A DNA stretch of 60,000 nt, taken from Takakia lepidozioides. Lineage: Eukaryota; Streptophyta; Takakiopsida; Takakiales; Takakiaceae. Each line of letters begins with the position of its first letter. Position 1 is the stretch's first letter. Positions 24,101-36,185 of this stretch are shown here, in pieces. A model generated the notes under the pieces. That model did not search any database. It worked only from the letters and a program-made list of their open reading frames with translations, and was not told where the DNA came from. Where the stretch lies: assembly GCA_030704615.1 (NCBI GenBank), contig CM060731.1, positions 8,806,001 through 8,866,000 of the forward strand, read 5' to 3'. The translations under genes were made by a program, and so were the position numbers.

Positions 24101-27100
24101 TTAAACTTATGGCCTGCGAAAACAATCAAAAATTTAGCTCCAATCAACATCAACACTCCTCAGGGTGATCCCTGGGAATTGGTTACTTATGCCAAATCTA
24201 GGGCTTCATGTGTAGTTTTTGGGGTGAATCCCAGGATGGACGATGTGTCCTTTAAAACTACATGCTCTAGCTTAGGCTTGGATTTCATGGCTAATGGTAC
24301 CATCTCGAGACTTGATAACAGGGGTACGTTGAAGGTTGCAATGACCAAAAGTGCTTCTAATAGAGTCCCGCATCAATTCAATCTCAAAGAAGTTCGTCCC
24401 TTGACTGGCTGGAGAGCGGTCTTAGACATTGGTGATTCAATGGGGCGCTCTAGGAAGACAACCAAGGGCAACAACTTCAACTTGAGAGTTTCTAATCGGT
24501 TTGACGCTCTGGATGAGGTTGAATCCAAACAGCCAGAAGGACAAGATGCCCCTAAGTGTACGGAACCTGAACGTCCTGAATCTGAAGGATTTGGTACTCT
24601 GAATGGTTTACCAATCCTCAAGGTTTACACAAGACGAACAAATTCTATACACGGGGTAATTGTCCCCAAGCCGTCAGATGGACAATCTGTCTCTAAGTGT
24701 GCAGAGCCTGAAGGATTTGGTACTCTAAATGGTTTACCAATCCTCAAAGTCTACACAAGACGAGCAAAATCTATACACGGGGTAATTGTCCCCAAGCAGT
24801 CTGACGGACAATCTGCCCCTATGTGTGCGGAGCCTGTGCGTCGTGTAACTGAAAGATTTGGTACCCTGAATGGTTTACCAATTCTCAAAGTTTACACAAG
24901 ACGAGCAAAATCTACACATGGGGTAACTGTCCCCCCTTTGCAGAACGGTTGGCCGTCCAGGAGCAATCACAAGCTACCTAGACGACAAACAATTCACACA
25001 CAAAGGGCTGGCTTGCAGCTCGCCACTTTCAACTTCTCAGGGTTGACCATCCTTAGGAAACAACTTGAAGTGGGACAAGTTCTTCGGACTAATGATATTC
25101 ATATCTGTGCTGGGCAAGAAACATGGGAAACGTCGGATAAACTGGTTGGAGATGTCATTGGTTATAAATGGGCAGGTAAGATGTGTACTCTCAAGGCAGC
25201 CTCTGCCAAACGCGGTCAAAAAGGGGTCGGATTCTTTGTCCGTGATTTCTTGTTTGACAATTGTGAAATTATCAACAAGGGTTTGAGGTACGAGCATTGT
25301 ATCTGGCTAAAACTGAATTTGAAGGGCGGCATGAGTACAAAGGACCTCTTTGTTGGTTGTGTTTACATGCCCACAGAGGGGACCCTTAGTGCTGATGCAG
25401 ACAAGGCCTTCGAAGATGTAAAGCTGGACTGTGGACAAAATTTTGTTCCCCCAGTGTGCCAATGTGTTGATCGACAGAACTGATATTGGTACCTCTGACC
25501 ACTTCCTGGTTTGGACTGAGATCAAAAGGTGTTTTCCCACCACCAAGAGATCTGTGAAACGTTCGATTCGGAAGTGGCGCATAGAAAAATTCCACAATGA
25601 GGAGGTCAAGGCTGAGTACGTCCAGGCCTTGCAAGAGGCTCTCCCTCATTTTGTCCAATCGCTCCAAGAACTTCAGTCATGCTCTGTTAACGCAAGAAAT
25701 GAAGTCGAAAGAGCAGTGGACTCTTGGGAGAGTTTCGTTTCCTCCGTGGCTGACAAGATCATTGGGAGGAAACTAATTGTCTGCGGTAGAGCAGTTAATT
25801 GGTGGACTAATGAGATTAAACTCAAGATAGCTGAGAGACGAGCCCTCTATAAAGAGTGCTGCAATTTGGAAACCAACAGAGAATTGTGGGCGAGGTACTA
25901 CCAGCTCCGTAAAGATATCAATCAGCTTGTTAGGTCTCAGAAGAAATTATACTGGGACAAGTAAACTCAAACCACCATGGTGGTAATGACAAGAAATTCT
26001 GGTTGGCCCTTCAACGTTTGTACAAACCGAAAAACGGTCAACAAGTACAAGCGCTGAAGACTACTAAAGGTGCAGTGGTGACTTCATCGGTTGACATTGT
26101 CAAAACCTTTGAAACTCACTACAGTATCCTTGGCAGAACTTCTAGGTCTAACAGTGAGGGGTCTTCTGCTGAATGGAGGGACACAGTTGGAAAAACTATG
26201 ATTCAAAACAGCCCTGATGAACTGGAGTATATTTCAATGGCTTATAATGCTCCCATTAGTTCTTCTGAGATTGTGGAAGCAATTGAACATTTAAATGGAT
26301 ATAAAGCTGGTGGACCTGATGGTATTGTCAACGAGCTTATCAAGCACGGTGGCGATCCCATGATAGAGGCCCTAGTTCTCCTCTTTAACCTTATCTGGAA
26401 GACTGAAATGATCCCCTTTCGCTGGCGACAGGGGGTCATTGTCAATCTATACAAGAAGGGTGACAGAGAAGAACCGGGGAACTACCGTGGCATCACGCTC
26501 CTCAATGCTGTTGGCAAGACATTCTGCAGAGTTATAAGTACTCGTCTCGAGGTTGATCTGGAGTCTAGAGGTTGTTTCCACGAAGGCCAAGCTGGCTTTC
26601 GGCGAAACAGGGGCTGTGTGGATCATATCTTCACTCTAAGCCAGATTATCCAGGGAAGGAAAAAAGAAGGGAAACCCACTTATGTCTTTTTCCTGGATGT
26701 CAAAAAGGCTTATGACACAGTGTGGAGAGATGGCCTATGGTTCCGCCTCTGGTCTTGTGGGATCAAGGGAAAGATGTGGAGAGTTGTCCACAACTTGTAT
26801 GCTCACACCAAAAGCTGTGTCACTGTTAACGGACAGAAGTCCAACTTCTTTGACATAGACCAAGGTGTAGCTCAAGGATGTACTCTCTCCCCTCTGCTCT
26901 TCAAAGTTTTCATCAATCAACTCCTCGAGGATGTGGAAAGTGAGGGATTTGGGTTAAGGGTGGGTGATACCACCATACCAGCCCTTATGTTTGCGGATGA
27001 CTTCGCAGGCATAGGGGAGACTCCAACCAATCTCCAGGAGTTGATTGATTGCGCGAAGAGATACTTTGATCTTTGGGGGCTAGAGGCTAATGTCAGCAAA

Positions 27101-29941
27101 TGTGCAGTGGTAGCATTCAACGACAGAGGAGAGGGGTGACACTCAAAACATGTTGACGGCCTGGGGTGGGAGGAAGTGATCTTAAGTGGCAGTGGGGTAG
27201 CCAAGAGATCCCGGTCCTCCCTTCCTACACTTAACTGGGCGTTGAGTTCTCCTCCAATTGTAATTGGGATGCACATATCCGGAAAGTTGTTCAACTGGCA
27301 AGGGCAAAGCTCTGGGGCTCACTAAATTTTTCCACTGCAGAGGGGTCAACTCTGAGGTCAAGAAAACCATGCTTTGTCGCGTTATTAGACCTGCCTTGGA
27401 GTACGGATCTGCTATATGGGTTGATAACTCCAACCAGGCTAAGTCTCTAGAATCCATTCAAGTGGGGGTGCTTAAGGAGTGTATGTCAGCATGCTCCAAA
27501 ACAGCCAATGTGGCTGTTCGGGGTGAGTTTGGCATTCCGTCCTTAAGCTCCTGACGAGATGAATTCAAGGTCAGATGGTGGGGTCAGCTGCAACATATGC
27601 CCAACACCAGATATCCTAAGTTAATCGACTCTATATCTTGGAAACAGGACCGCCCTGTCAAACAGGCTAAGTCCTGGCAGAAGAGAGTAGAAGAGATCCT
27701 CAAGGACCTGGACCTGGATCCGCAAGTCTTGACCCTGCTGGATAAATCTGACTTAGAGGCTGTAGTGTCCTCAGCCATGTCTGTTGCCATGAGATTGTCT
27801 GATGAAAATGAAGTTAGGCAGAAAACTTCCCTGAACTTGTTTCCAGTCTGTGACGTGGGGGAGGACATCTTGGATGACCTCAAGGGTCTACCCACTCTCG
27901 GCACTAGACTGAAATTTAAACTCAGGGCAGGAAGCCTACCTTTGAACAGCAAACAGAAGCAGAGAGGAAAGGGAGAGTGCAATTGCCCGTTGTGTGGGCA
28001 ATCTGAAGACAGTATTCATTTTCTGATACACTGTCCGGGGTTCTCTCACCAAAGAGACGCTCTCTTCAAATCTATTAAGGGAATTGTGCCTGTACCCCTG
28101 TTTACCAACTTTGAAAGTCTCGAGGCTGAGCCAAAAGCCCAGGCCCTCCTGAGGCCTAGTTTTTGGGCAAATCACACACAGCAGATTGATGCTTGTGTGA
28201 AGGGATTTCTAGAGGATATCTGGAAAACCCGGATTAATTCTTTATATGGAGGTAAGTCTTACTACCAACGTCAGCCCCTGACAGAGGTAGGTTCTGTCCC
28301 TTTTGTTCCCGCTCAAACTGGGCGCAGGGTCAATGGCCACAAGGCTACGGCAAACAACGTCTTATGAGTACAATCTCTCTCTCTCTCTCTCTCTTTCCTT
28401 GAATGTGGCTATGTACTTCGTAACATCACTCAAGAATTGCTATTCTGTTCAGAATGTTCACCTAGAACAGAATGAAAAAACGGAAAACGGAATGACTCAT
28501 TAGGGTTTTCCCTAAGTCAACCTACAGCAGCTGCCCTATAAGGTTAAAGCCCTGGACACTCCTCTCATTTGGAAGACGAGGAGGCAAGAGCTGAAGGAGC
28601 AGTCAGCTAACAGCTGAACTATGGCTCCAAGCAAGGGTACTCACTCAGGCAACATGAAGGCAACATAGTGGCTACAATCAGGAACTTACATGTCTCTAGT
28701 AACACCTTCCTTTTGGGAATGGATGCTTACTGTCATGAGACCACCACCTCCTCCCTCTGGAGCATGGGCTGAGATATACGTGGTGCTGAGTTGTGGACCT
28801 TGGCTGAAATGGCTGAAAGGACCTCCCTTACCTCTCCTTTCTTTGCTAGTATGACCTGATGCAGGGATGACTTTGATAACAAATTTCAAGTGGATTAAGC
28901 CTGAGGTTCCACAGGGACCGCTCCTAACTGTGCCTTGCATGTTTCTACACAAGTGGGGTTTGTGCTCTGCGATCGGACATGATACTTATTGGTTCATTTT
29001 GGAAAGCTATAGCATGCAAGAGGGCCTGTCATTCACCTTGCACATCCTCACTAATCCCCATCATAAGCTTGTGGTGTCTTTTTGGGAGGGGTGCAGGTGA
29101 GTGCCATTCTTCTTCTCTGAAATTTTGAGTTCTTGTCTGAAAATAGCTTTGCTTTGCAGATATGAGAAAGCTGCTTACTTGCGGTAAACAACCAGTGTTA
29201 TAGCGCCACTACCTATGAGAGAAAGAATAACCATGACAGCAGGTTGCCCTTCTCCAGAGATCTGAACTATACTTCTAGGTTTTCCCAATCTGTTAGGTTA
29301 GAGATAATAGTGCATAATCACTATATATCACTATGAGGTACGTTATCTTATCATGAACTCATGTCACTTCCACTTCATTTGAAAGTGAGGAGGAAAATTT
29401 GTTTGTGAGAGAGGCCTACCTAGTGTGCATTCGATTGCCACTAAGAACACCAAAAAACTGGAGGTATGGAGGCAGATCTGGGTAGAGGCAGTTTCATGGT
29501 GGCTAAATTAGGATGTCTGATGTCGGTTAAAGAGGCAAACACAACACATTGTTTATAGTGTTTCCTTGTCTTTGACATGCTCTGTCCCCCAAGTGTTCAG
29601 GGTAACCAGGCTGTACAACAACTCTCGTGCCAGTCCTGTTTTCCGTGTGTCTCTCGCTTACAGACTTTCCTAACAGTTAACATAAATGGAGATACCTCGT
29701 ACGCTTTCTTCATCCTCTCAATCTCGCTTCTCAAGAATCGAACCAAATGACTCTGCCCAACTCCCGCTCTTTCCTTTTTCGTACCGAGTCGGCTCCCTGA
29801 TGATGCCATGCGGGTACCCAGCCAAGTATATCTACACGCAGAATCTAAAAGCTGCTCAGCTGAGCGAGGAATCAAGGTCTCTCTCCGTTGTAAGTACTGA
29901 CCTGCGCCCCTTCTCAGAAACTCCACCCCACTCCGCATCAT
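21173..29941 (-). CDS. MAM33/p32 (gC1qBP)-like mitochondrial matrix protein, 3 exons, 238 residues
   Basis: Exons are 29696-29941, 22068-22378 and 21173-21332; both junctions keep frame. Exon 1 begins MMRSGVEFLRRGAGQYLQRR, an Arg-rich, acid-poor start that fits a mitochondrial presequence, then SHLVRFLRSEIERMKKAYE, the usual first helix of the mature protein. Exon 2 carries the beta-sheet core (YLDKPGQMEVILQR; ELSVVFTMCITKGGGEALEI; YTPNF). Exon 3 gives the C-terminal helices (KAEFEHYLRVRGLNETVASW) with the stop at 21173-21175. Known relatives form acidic doughnut-shaped trimers in the mitochondrial matrix; that function is carried over from the family. The first intron is 7.3 kb and contains several LINE copies in the opposite orientation. 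Start choice: two adjacent ATGs; the first is used. Confidence 0.85.
22379..23084. other. MAM33 intron 1, part proximal to exon 2
   Basis: No coding signal. It ends in a TC-rich tract (23059-23084) that forms the left boundary of the first LINE copy. Confidence 0.5.
23085..23570 (+). mobile_element. 5'-truncated LINE copy (C-terminal zinc-finger region)
   Basis: The 23098-23546 frame matches the end of the full LINE at 27.9-28.4 kb almost residue for residue, including NCPLCGQPKDNIHFLIHC and ACVKGFLEDIWKTRINS. It ends with the family tail (CTTATGAGTACA) followed by a TC run. It begins directly after a TC run. This is a typical 5'-truncated retro-insertion. The protein fragment is open, but there is no reverse transcriptase. 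Confidence 0.85.
23571..23965 (+). mobile_element. Two further 5'-truncated, diverged LINE tails in series
   Basis: 23575-23690 aligns with the last 120 bases of the LINE (ggtaagt..., AAACTGGGCGCAG, GTCTTATAAGTACA), then a TC run to 23736. 23741-23932 aligns with a longer tail (GAGGCTGAG, CACACAGCAGATT, GTGTGAAGGGCTTTCTAGAG), then another TC run at 23934-23962. Each copy starts where the preceding TC run ends. Confidence 0.7.
24179..28367 (+). pseudogene. LINE ORF: N-terminal region, endonuclease remnant, reverse transcriptase, C-terminal zinc finger
   Basis: 24179-25483: an N-terminal region of unknown fold, then three copies of a 42-residue unit (24587 on), then the start of an APE-type endonuclease (LQLATFNFSGL, ICAGQETWE, YMPTEGTL). 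The catalytic middle of the endonuclease, including the usual GDFN motif, is missing around 25430. 25431-25964 resumes with the C-terminal SDH motif (IGTSDHFLVW). 26003-27139 is reverse transcriptase: NYRGITLLNAVGKTFCRVIS, FHEGQAGFRRNRGC, AYDTVWRDGLW, and the catalytic ALMFADDFAG. 27264-27554 and 27597-28367 carry the C-terminal part with NCPLCGQSEDSIHFLIHC, a CCHC-like finger. Frameshifts near 25,970, 27,140 and 27,555 make it inactive as read. Confidence 0.85.
24587..24979 (+). repeat. In-frame tandem repeat inside the LINE N-terminal region (three units)
   Basis: Units start at 24587, 24713 and 24854, so the periods are 126 and 141 bases (the second has 15 extra). Each encodes GFGTLNGLPILKVYTRR (the third begins RF), then a basic and polar stretch. 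All three remain open and in frame, and lengths are multiples of three. Confidence 0.9.
28398..29695. other. MAM33 intron 1, part proximal to exon 1
   Basis: No coding match on either strand. It reads as ordinary AT-rich intron sequence. Confidence 0.45.
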
Positions 29942-31626
29942 GAAGAACACCACACAAACAGTAAAGCACATTTGAGCTTTACTCTTTCACTCTTCCACTC
30001 TTTCATATTCATAGTATGGATGGACCAGAATGGCTTTATGCATGTGAGCTCTATAGCTTTCAGATTTCAATGTGACATGAAGCTTCTCGTAGATTTTGCT
30101 ACCTTCAAAATCTGAATGTGGGGCCACCAACTTTGAGTTCTTCATTGTTTTGTACTTTCCGCAACCAATGTTACATGCAATTTCAGGTTAGTAATTCCAA
30201 ATGCTAATATTTCACTATCTAGCAGGGCATCTTCACCTAATGAATATGCTCTGAAAATATAAAGTTGTTAGTTAAAGGTGCAGGTTAATAAAAGCCTCTC
30301 ACTGCAGAACACCAAGGTCTGCCAAGAATTCCAGAAAGTGGGCAAGTGTTCAGAGTGTAAAATGTCCTGTATTGCAGATTTCTTGCTTCATTCTTCCAAT
30401 GTACTGCTCAAGATGAAGAAGTCAAAGTAGGCGCTGCACAAGTGATATTGACAAATAATGGCACAGCTCTATAACCTTCTTGTTCTCACATGGGACAGGG
30501 CTTTTTACGTGACCAGGATCCTACATTTCCTTCCTCGAGCAGGTAACTTGCAGGTGCTTTTGCTCGTTGCATTCCTTGCGTTTCAGAAATTTGTGCCCGG
30601 AAATTGTTCTTGGGGACGTGATCAGCCTTCTTGGACAGACAAATAGGCCTCATTGCTACGGGAGGTGGAGGTGTGGTATTGACTTTTGACGCCACAAGAA
30701 CTCAACCCTGGCCCACATCATACGTTACTGGTATACAATGCGCAGTCCCCTATTGCATGCAACGGGCAGATCCATGGGGAATGTAGATAGCACACCACAG
30801 GGTTCATATGTCAACATGATCATCCTCACTCTGATTCAGGACTAGCACAGTTCATATTATAGAGTTTTGAGGTACTATTGGCTGATTGTGCCTTGCCTGC
30901 GCAAAAGTGTTCACAGGTCTTCCAACGGAAGACGTGAAGTGCAAGTATAACTTCCTCCGGGAGGAGTCCTCTTTCTTCTTCTTGAAGTTGAGAAGATTGA
31001 ACGTAACATCACCTTTATTGAAGATGAAGTGCATCATGTACAGAGATAAATTACGAGTGCCTTGAATCTCAAATCTAGGAGCTTCCCAGCTTTATTATAG
31101 TCATCTACATTGTACACGACCCACATTGAGTCCAAAACTTCAATTTGAAGTCATCCTATTCCGTATTGCCTACAGTAAGGAGGACCAACCTGTTCTTGAG
31201 GGGTAAGTTTGCTTCACTCTCTTCTACAAATTACAATACTTCGTCAAATTTTGCAAGCAGGGGAAAATGATTCAGTAGTCCTCATATCACACACTTTGGG
31301 TCAGGTTTACATGGATGAGCTAATTAGATCTGGACACTGAACAATTCATGAACAATTTCTACATTGTTCTAAATGTCTGCACTTGGGCTATGGAGAGAGA
31401 GAGAAGGAATACCTAGTACACCGAACTTCTCTCAGCATCTTGGATATGTCTGTATTTGGAGCTTAGCGGGGTTTCAGTGTCTCACTTGCTTTTAGTCACC
31501 GAACGCAACCTGTTCGATCATCCTAGATTTTCTCAACTGATCTATCCAGGTCAAAAGTTCACGAGAGCTCAACTCAACCGACCAGAGACTTCACGAAGGA
31601 CGCTTCTCATGCACCACGCAAACGAG
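29942..31626. other. Intergenic region between MAM33-like exon 1 and the GLOX stop
   Basis: It contains the promoter side of the MAM33-like gene and the 3' flank of the GLOX gene, both on the minus strand. Only short unrelated frames are seen. No TATA box or poly(A) signal stands out. Confidence 0.4.
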
Positions 31627-34600
31627 TTACCCGATGTGAACCCAGGTAGCAACACTGGGAACACCATTGGCGACAGCAAAGAGCATGTAATACGCTGATG
31701 GTGCAATCACTGAACTGGGCGGCGAAGTTGACGTGATCCTGTAACTGTTCCCACCCGCGTTGGTGGGAGCACTCACTCCCAGCTTCAAAAGTCGTTGTCC
31801 CTGCAAGGAAAGAAACAACAATGTAGCTCATTAAGACAGTTTAAATCCTTGAACATCGAGCAGAAAGGTGTGGGTGAACCCTCGAACAGGTTCAAAGTTG
31901 AGTCTACCCTGCTCACGTATAATGACGAGGTTGGTATAAGGATTATCTTGCATTAGAGGGGCATCATATAAGATGCGAATTTGCAATCGGCCACCTCTGC
32001 TGATATTTAAAGAGTAGGATGTCCAAAGATCCTCAGGTCCGCGACAAAACCAGTTTCAAGATATGTTGGTGAAATAGAGTAGACCTTCTAACTTGAATAT
32101 TAAGAACGGAAGGAATGTCACGTGGGTACGTACAGAGGTTAGACAGGTTCGTGAAAGGTACTAGAGCATACAACAGCTTGACATATGTTCAGATAACCTG
32201 TTCAACAGTCACTGCGCAAACAAGAGTCGACACTCGAGACTCGAGAGAGGGCACCCCAATAATGGAGACTCAGAACACAGTGACAGAAACAACAAGCTAG
32301 TGTACCACAATCGTAAACTTCTCCCAAACAACTAATAACAACCACCAGCAAGCTCGGAATCGAGACAACAAGCACCTAAGAAGGAAGTCGTCAACAGGAT
32401 TACTACAGTGAGCCAAAATCTGAGTCCACCTAAGTGCTAGTGCTGTAGCTTCAAGGATCATCATTCATCACCCGGTGGGGGAATTCACGCGACACTAGAA
32501 CAGCAAGAGGAAGAAGAGAGGAATCCGAGGGAATACCTCTGGGAGGGAGTAAAGGAATTCATAACTAACCAACGAAATGCTGATCTCTTCGAATCAACCG
32601 AGAGATAAACAATGGATCTGGAGAATCGAACACACCTGAGCATACGAGTGAGTAGTGAAAGGGGCGCTGATGAGATTGAGTTGGATATTGCCTTTGGGCG
32701 CAGCTGCAACAGAGACTGTGACAGTGAAGGCCTTGCCGTAGCTCAGCGCGTTGGGAACGTTGAGCCAAGCGGGGCGGGCACCGCTCAAGTAGGGCGGCGA
32801 GAAGGCTTCGATACTGAGGTCGGTGGGGAACTGGCCGGTGAACGTGTAGAACTGGTGCGTGTTGCTGCCGGCCACCAGAACCCGGCCGTCGGGAAGCAGG
32901 TTAGCCGTGGAGTGGTAGAGGCGCGGCGTCCCGGTGGCTGCCAGAGTGTGAAACCGGGCGCCCGCGCCGGCGCCCGGGCTGTAAAGGACCGGAGTATATA
33001 CCGGGTTCTGCGCGTTACCCCATCCCTGGGACCCGGTGCCCGCCCCGTTGATGATGAGCACGTCACCGGTGGGGAGCAGGACCATGTCCCCCATGTTCCG
33101 CCGCATGGGCATGTTCTCCATGGCCCAGCCCGGGTTGGCCGACGTGGCGACGATGCGGCCGCACGTTTGGCTGGACGGAAGTTGTCCCGCCGGGTACAAA
33201 TAGGCGCCGTAGGCGGCCCCTCCGCAGACGAGAACTTCGCCAGTCGTCCATCCGTCAGCAGCCGTCAGCGGGAGGAGGACGGAGCTTCCTGCCGACGGAT
33301 AGTTTCTGGGCTCCCCGGGGATGGTGGGGAAGTTTCGGACGACGGTGTTGGTTTGCCAGTTGTAGAGGACGGAGTCTCTGTTGGCGAAGATGAAGAGCAG
33401 GTTGCTTGGGAGGAGATGGACAAACGGGTAGTAGTTGTCGTTCTCCTGATCGTTGGTCTGCAAGACGACAAAAGACACGAGCGAATCATTTCTGGTGGCG
33501 TATGAAGATGAAGAGAAATAGATCAGCACATGCGAGTTGAAGAAGGTGGAGTATACTAGTGTTTGATAAGCCTGCAGCGGCGGTTTTGTTCACGATGTAC
33601 AATGTTCAATGGACAATCAGACTGTTTAAGCTTGCGCTGATTGTACATGTACATATATATATCTGGCTATGAAGACTCTGAAACATGCAGGGTGATCAGC
33701 GCAGGCTCTGGACTTATCTGAAAGTCTAGCTTCCTCCAATCGATGGCTGCTAGGTAGATAACTTAGAAGGAGACGAGATGAACTTGAGAACTGAAAGAGG
33801 CAGGTCGCTCTCTAGTCTCGAGCTATATAAGTTATATATTGTATACGTTTTTTATTTTTTTTCCCCTTAAGATCTTCGTAGGTGCTCTCAGCAGGGCTAG
33901 AACTTTCTGCAGTAAGATCGTAATAGCTCGCCGGCTCAGAAACATTGGCCGATTATGTTCCGAACCGCTCGAGTTGAAGGTGAAAGAAAGAGTTCAAATT
34001 ACCTTCGTAAGGAGGTTCAAAGTAAACTGGCCCTGACCATTTGCTGGCACATATTCAACAGTGAAGACACTACGGCCTCCTACGACTATCTGGCGCCCAT
34101 CTGGTAGCTGTTGATTGCTCGCATACCACCGACCCGTTTGCAGATTGTTGTTCGTTTCAACCCAATCGCAGTTCCCACCACTTCCACAAGGACTGAACGT
34201 TCGAATCTGTAGACACCGAAATGCGAAGTCCTACTCAGAAATAATGCAAAATTAAAATAAAGGTCCACATGATCAATACGTAATCGAGTTCCCTCGAAGA
34301 TTGTTTGTCGCAAAGGGGAAGCAGGTCCTGTCAACTGATGCATTACCTTCGTGACTCCATCGGAGTCTCCGCCTGTTTGTACGAGAGTGCCATCGGCTCT
34401 GAACTGTCCCGATGAGCACCAAGTGTCTGTGAAGACGAATAGAGGCCTGATATTGTTTGAGCCCGGGGTGTAGATGGCTGAGTGTGCTGTACAATCATGA
34501 GTCGAAACCTGTTCATGAAAACAAATCTAGAGTAAAAACCAGATGAGCCATGGAGATTAGTAATTTGCATAACTTGTGCGTCACGCTGAATTCACACCGC

Positions 34601-35255
34601 AACCATCCGCCGGTATTGGCCGCAATATTGCAGCTACACAACTGAATTAATTTCTCGATTGACTAATTAGTGAGTGAGACCGAAAAAAGCTTGTCATTTT
34701 GCAGGGTCGTTTGATTATGTCACTTCAGAATGGGTGGACTCGCGGGTTCTTCTAATTCGACTATGTTTGATCGGGTTCATTGGGTGAAGAACGATACACA
34801 CAAGACTTGGAATTGTGGCCGAGCTACAGGAGAGATCAGTATAATAGTCTCCTCCAATAGTTCGATACACAAACCGCTACTAGCTGCTGTTCAGCTTACG
34901 CAAAGAGATGCCCGGAGAGCGTATGAACATAGCTGTTATATTGCAGCAATCCATTCCTGGAAACATGAACGTGCATGAAATAAAACTTCAAGACAGATAT
35001 GATTGAACTCACGCGGTCAGCAGCGTTATTCCTACATCGTCCCCCATTCAAAGGGAGCTGAGAGGGACCGATGTTTGTTCTGTCCAGCAATACGACGGTG
35101 CCATAGTGGGTTACTGCGGTGTGCATTGACGCAATTCCTGCATTCTTCACAACAACCTCCCATGACCCAGCTTGCGCGTCCACAGCAGATTGCAGTGTGC
35201 TAATCGACACCAAGAGAGCCTGCACTATGAGGAACAAGCGCCTGACAGTTACCAT
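31627..35255 (-). CDS. Secreted glyoxal/galactose-oxidase-like copper radical oxidase (GLOX), 5 exons, 534 residues
   Basis: Exons are 35013-35255, 34347-34508, 34003-34206, 32636-33457 and 31627-31800; all junctions are phase 0. Family members oxidise aldehydes or primary alcohols and release hydrogen peroxide outside the cell. The N-terminus MVTVRRLFLIVQALLVSIST is a clear signal peptide, and this decided the start over upstream in-frame Met codons. Active-site residues expected for the Cys-Tyr cofactor and copper are all present: Cys112 (TWCSSGQF), Tyr163 (GRWYASNQQLPDG), Tyr384-His385 (PRLYHSTANLLPDG) and His473 (PFTTHSYAQ). Kelch-like beta-propeller repeats occupy the middle (GTLVQTGG, RQIVVGG, GEVLVCGG, GDVLIINGA, RVLVAGSN). 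The C-terminal beta domain ends YYMLFAVANGVPSVATWVHIG. Exon 4 is strikingly GC-rich compared with its introns and creates long antisense frames. Substrate cannot be read from sequence. Confidence 0.92.
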
Positions 35256-36185
35256 TGCCAGAAGCTCCTCGGAAGCTCTAGCAGATATCCACATTCCGAC
35301 TTGTCTTTCGACCGCAACAAGGCTAAACAGTCGCGTAGATCGCAAGGCTCCCTCTTCTTTTCTGCCAAGTAGGCCCACTTGGTCGTCCAAGCTCAGTCCA
35401 AATCTCCTTCAACGCAAGTCACATTCCATCGGCCCTTGGTCCGAAGGAGTCACGTCCCCGCCACCTTTAGTCTTAGCAGTACCGAGGGAGAGGATAGACT
35501 TCCGCAATACATGCGCATATAAGTAGCAGCTGAATGGACTAAAGGATTGGATCGCTGAGGCAGAGCGGTGCAGTGAACGACACTGGAGGTCAACGACTTG
35601 AACTGCAAGGAAAACTGCGAGGGGAGAAAGAGCGTGGAGTTGGTGGGGTCGGTGAGTCCCCCACTGCGCATTGCGCAACAGATGTTTAATACAGCTCATG
35701 GTGGGCGCCGCCATTGTCTCTCGCTTTGTCTCTCTCTCTTCATTTATGAATGCACTCCACGACTTCGCATCACCGACAAGCTACCTCCCTAACCCAACAT
35801 ACTTACGCTACACAGAATGCTAGCAAACAAAAGAAGCTGAACTCAGTGAGACAAATACAAAAACAACTGCAACTCCAGCAAATTGCCAGCACGAATGTCA
35901 ACCTTACCAACTGAGCAGAATAACTTACATTATGTAGATATCATAGATAAATTTGAGGATGCATTATTTACATTTTTTTACTTTATGTTTTGAAAGGGAC
36001 AATATTGGAGAGGGAAGATGATAGGAATAATGTAAGAACTTAATGCGAGCGCGTCAGGACTGTCCAGCCCTGATACCCCGTACCGCCGGCTAGGCTCGGT
36101 CAATCCGTCCCCACCCAACTCTCATCCCATCTGCTTCGTCGTTCTACGACACCAGTCCGCCACTTCCACCAGTCCGCCAGTAACC
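35256..36185. other. Upstream region of the GLOX gene
   Basis: No coding match. The minus-strand TTATATG at about 35515-35521 is a possible TATA element about 265 bases before the start codon; support is weak. Confidence 0.35.

Larger units (their letters stand above)
23966..28397 (+). mobile_element. Nearly full-length but decayed LINE (non-LTR retrotransposon)
   Basis: It starts right after the TC run at 23962 and ends with the family tail CTTATGAGTACA and a TC run at 28374-28397, in place of a poly(A) tail. It encodes one long product now broken into at least five frames. It lies inside the first intron of the MAM33-like gene, in the opposite orientation to that gene. The 5' boundary is placed by the end of the preceding TC run and could be a few bases off. 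Confidence 0.8.

Noticed and set aside
32612-33505. 297-residue plus-strand open frame
   Set aside because: It is the antisense shadow of the GC-rich GLOX exon 4, whose sense frame has the catalytic motifs.
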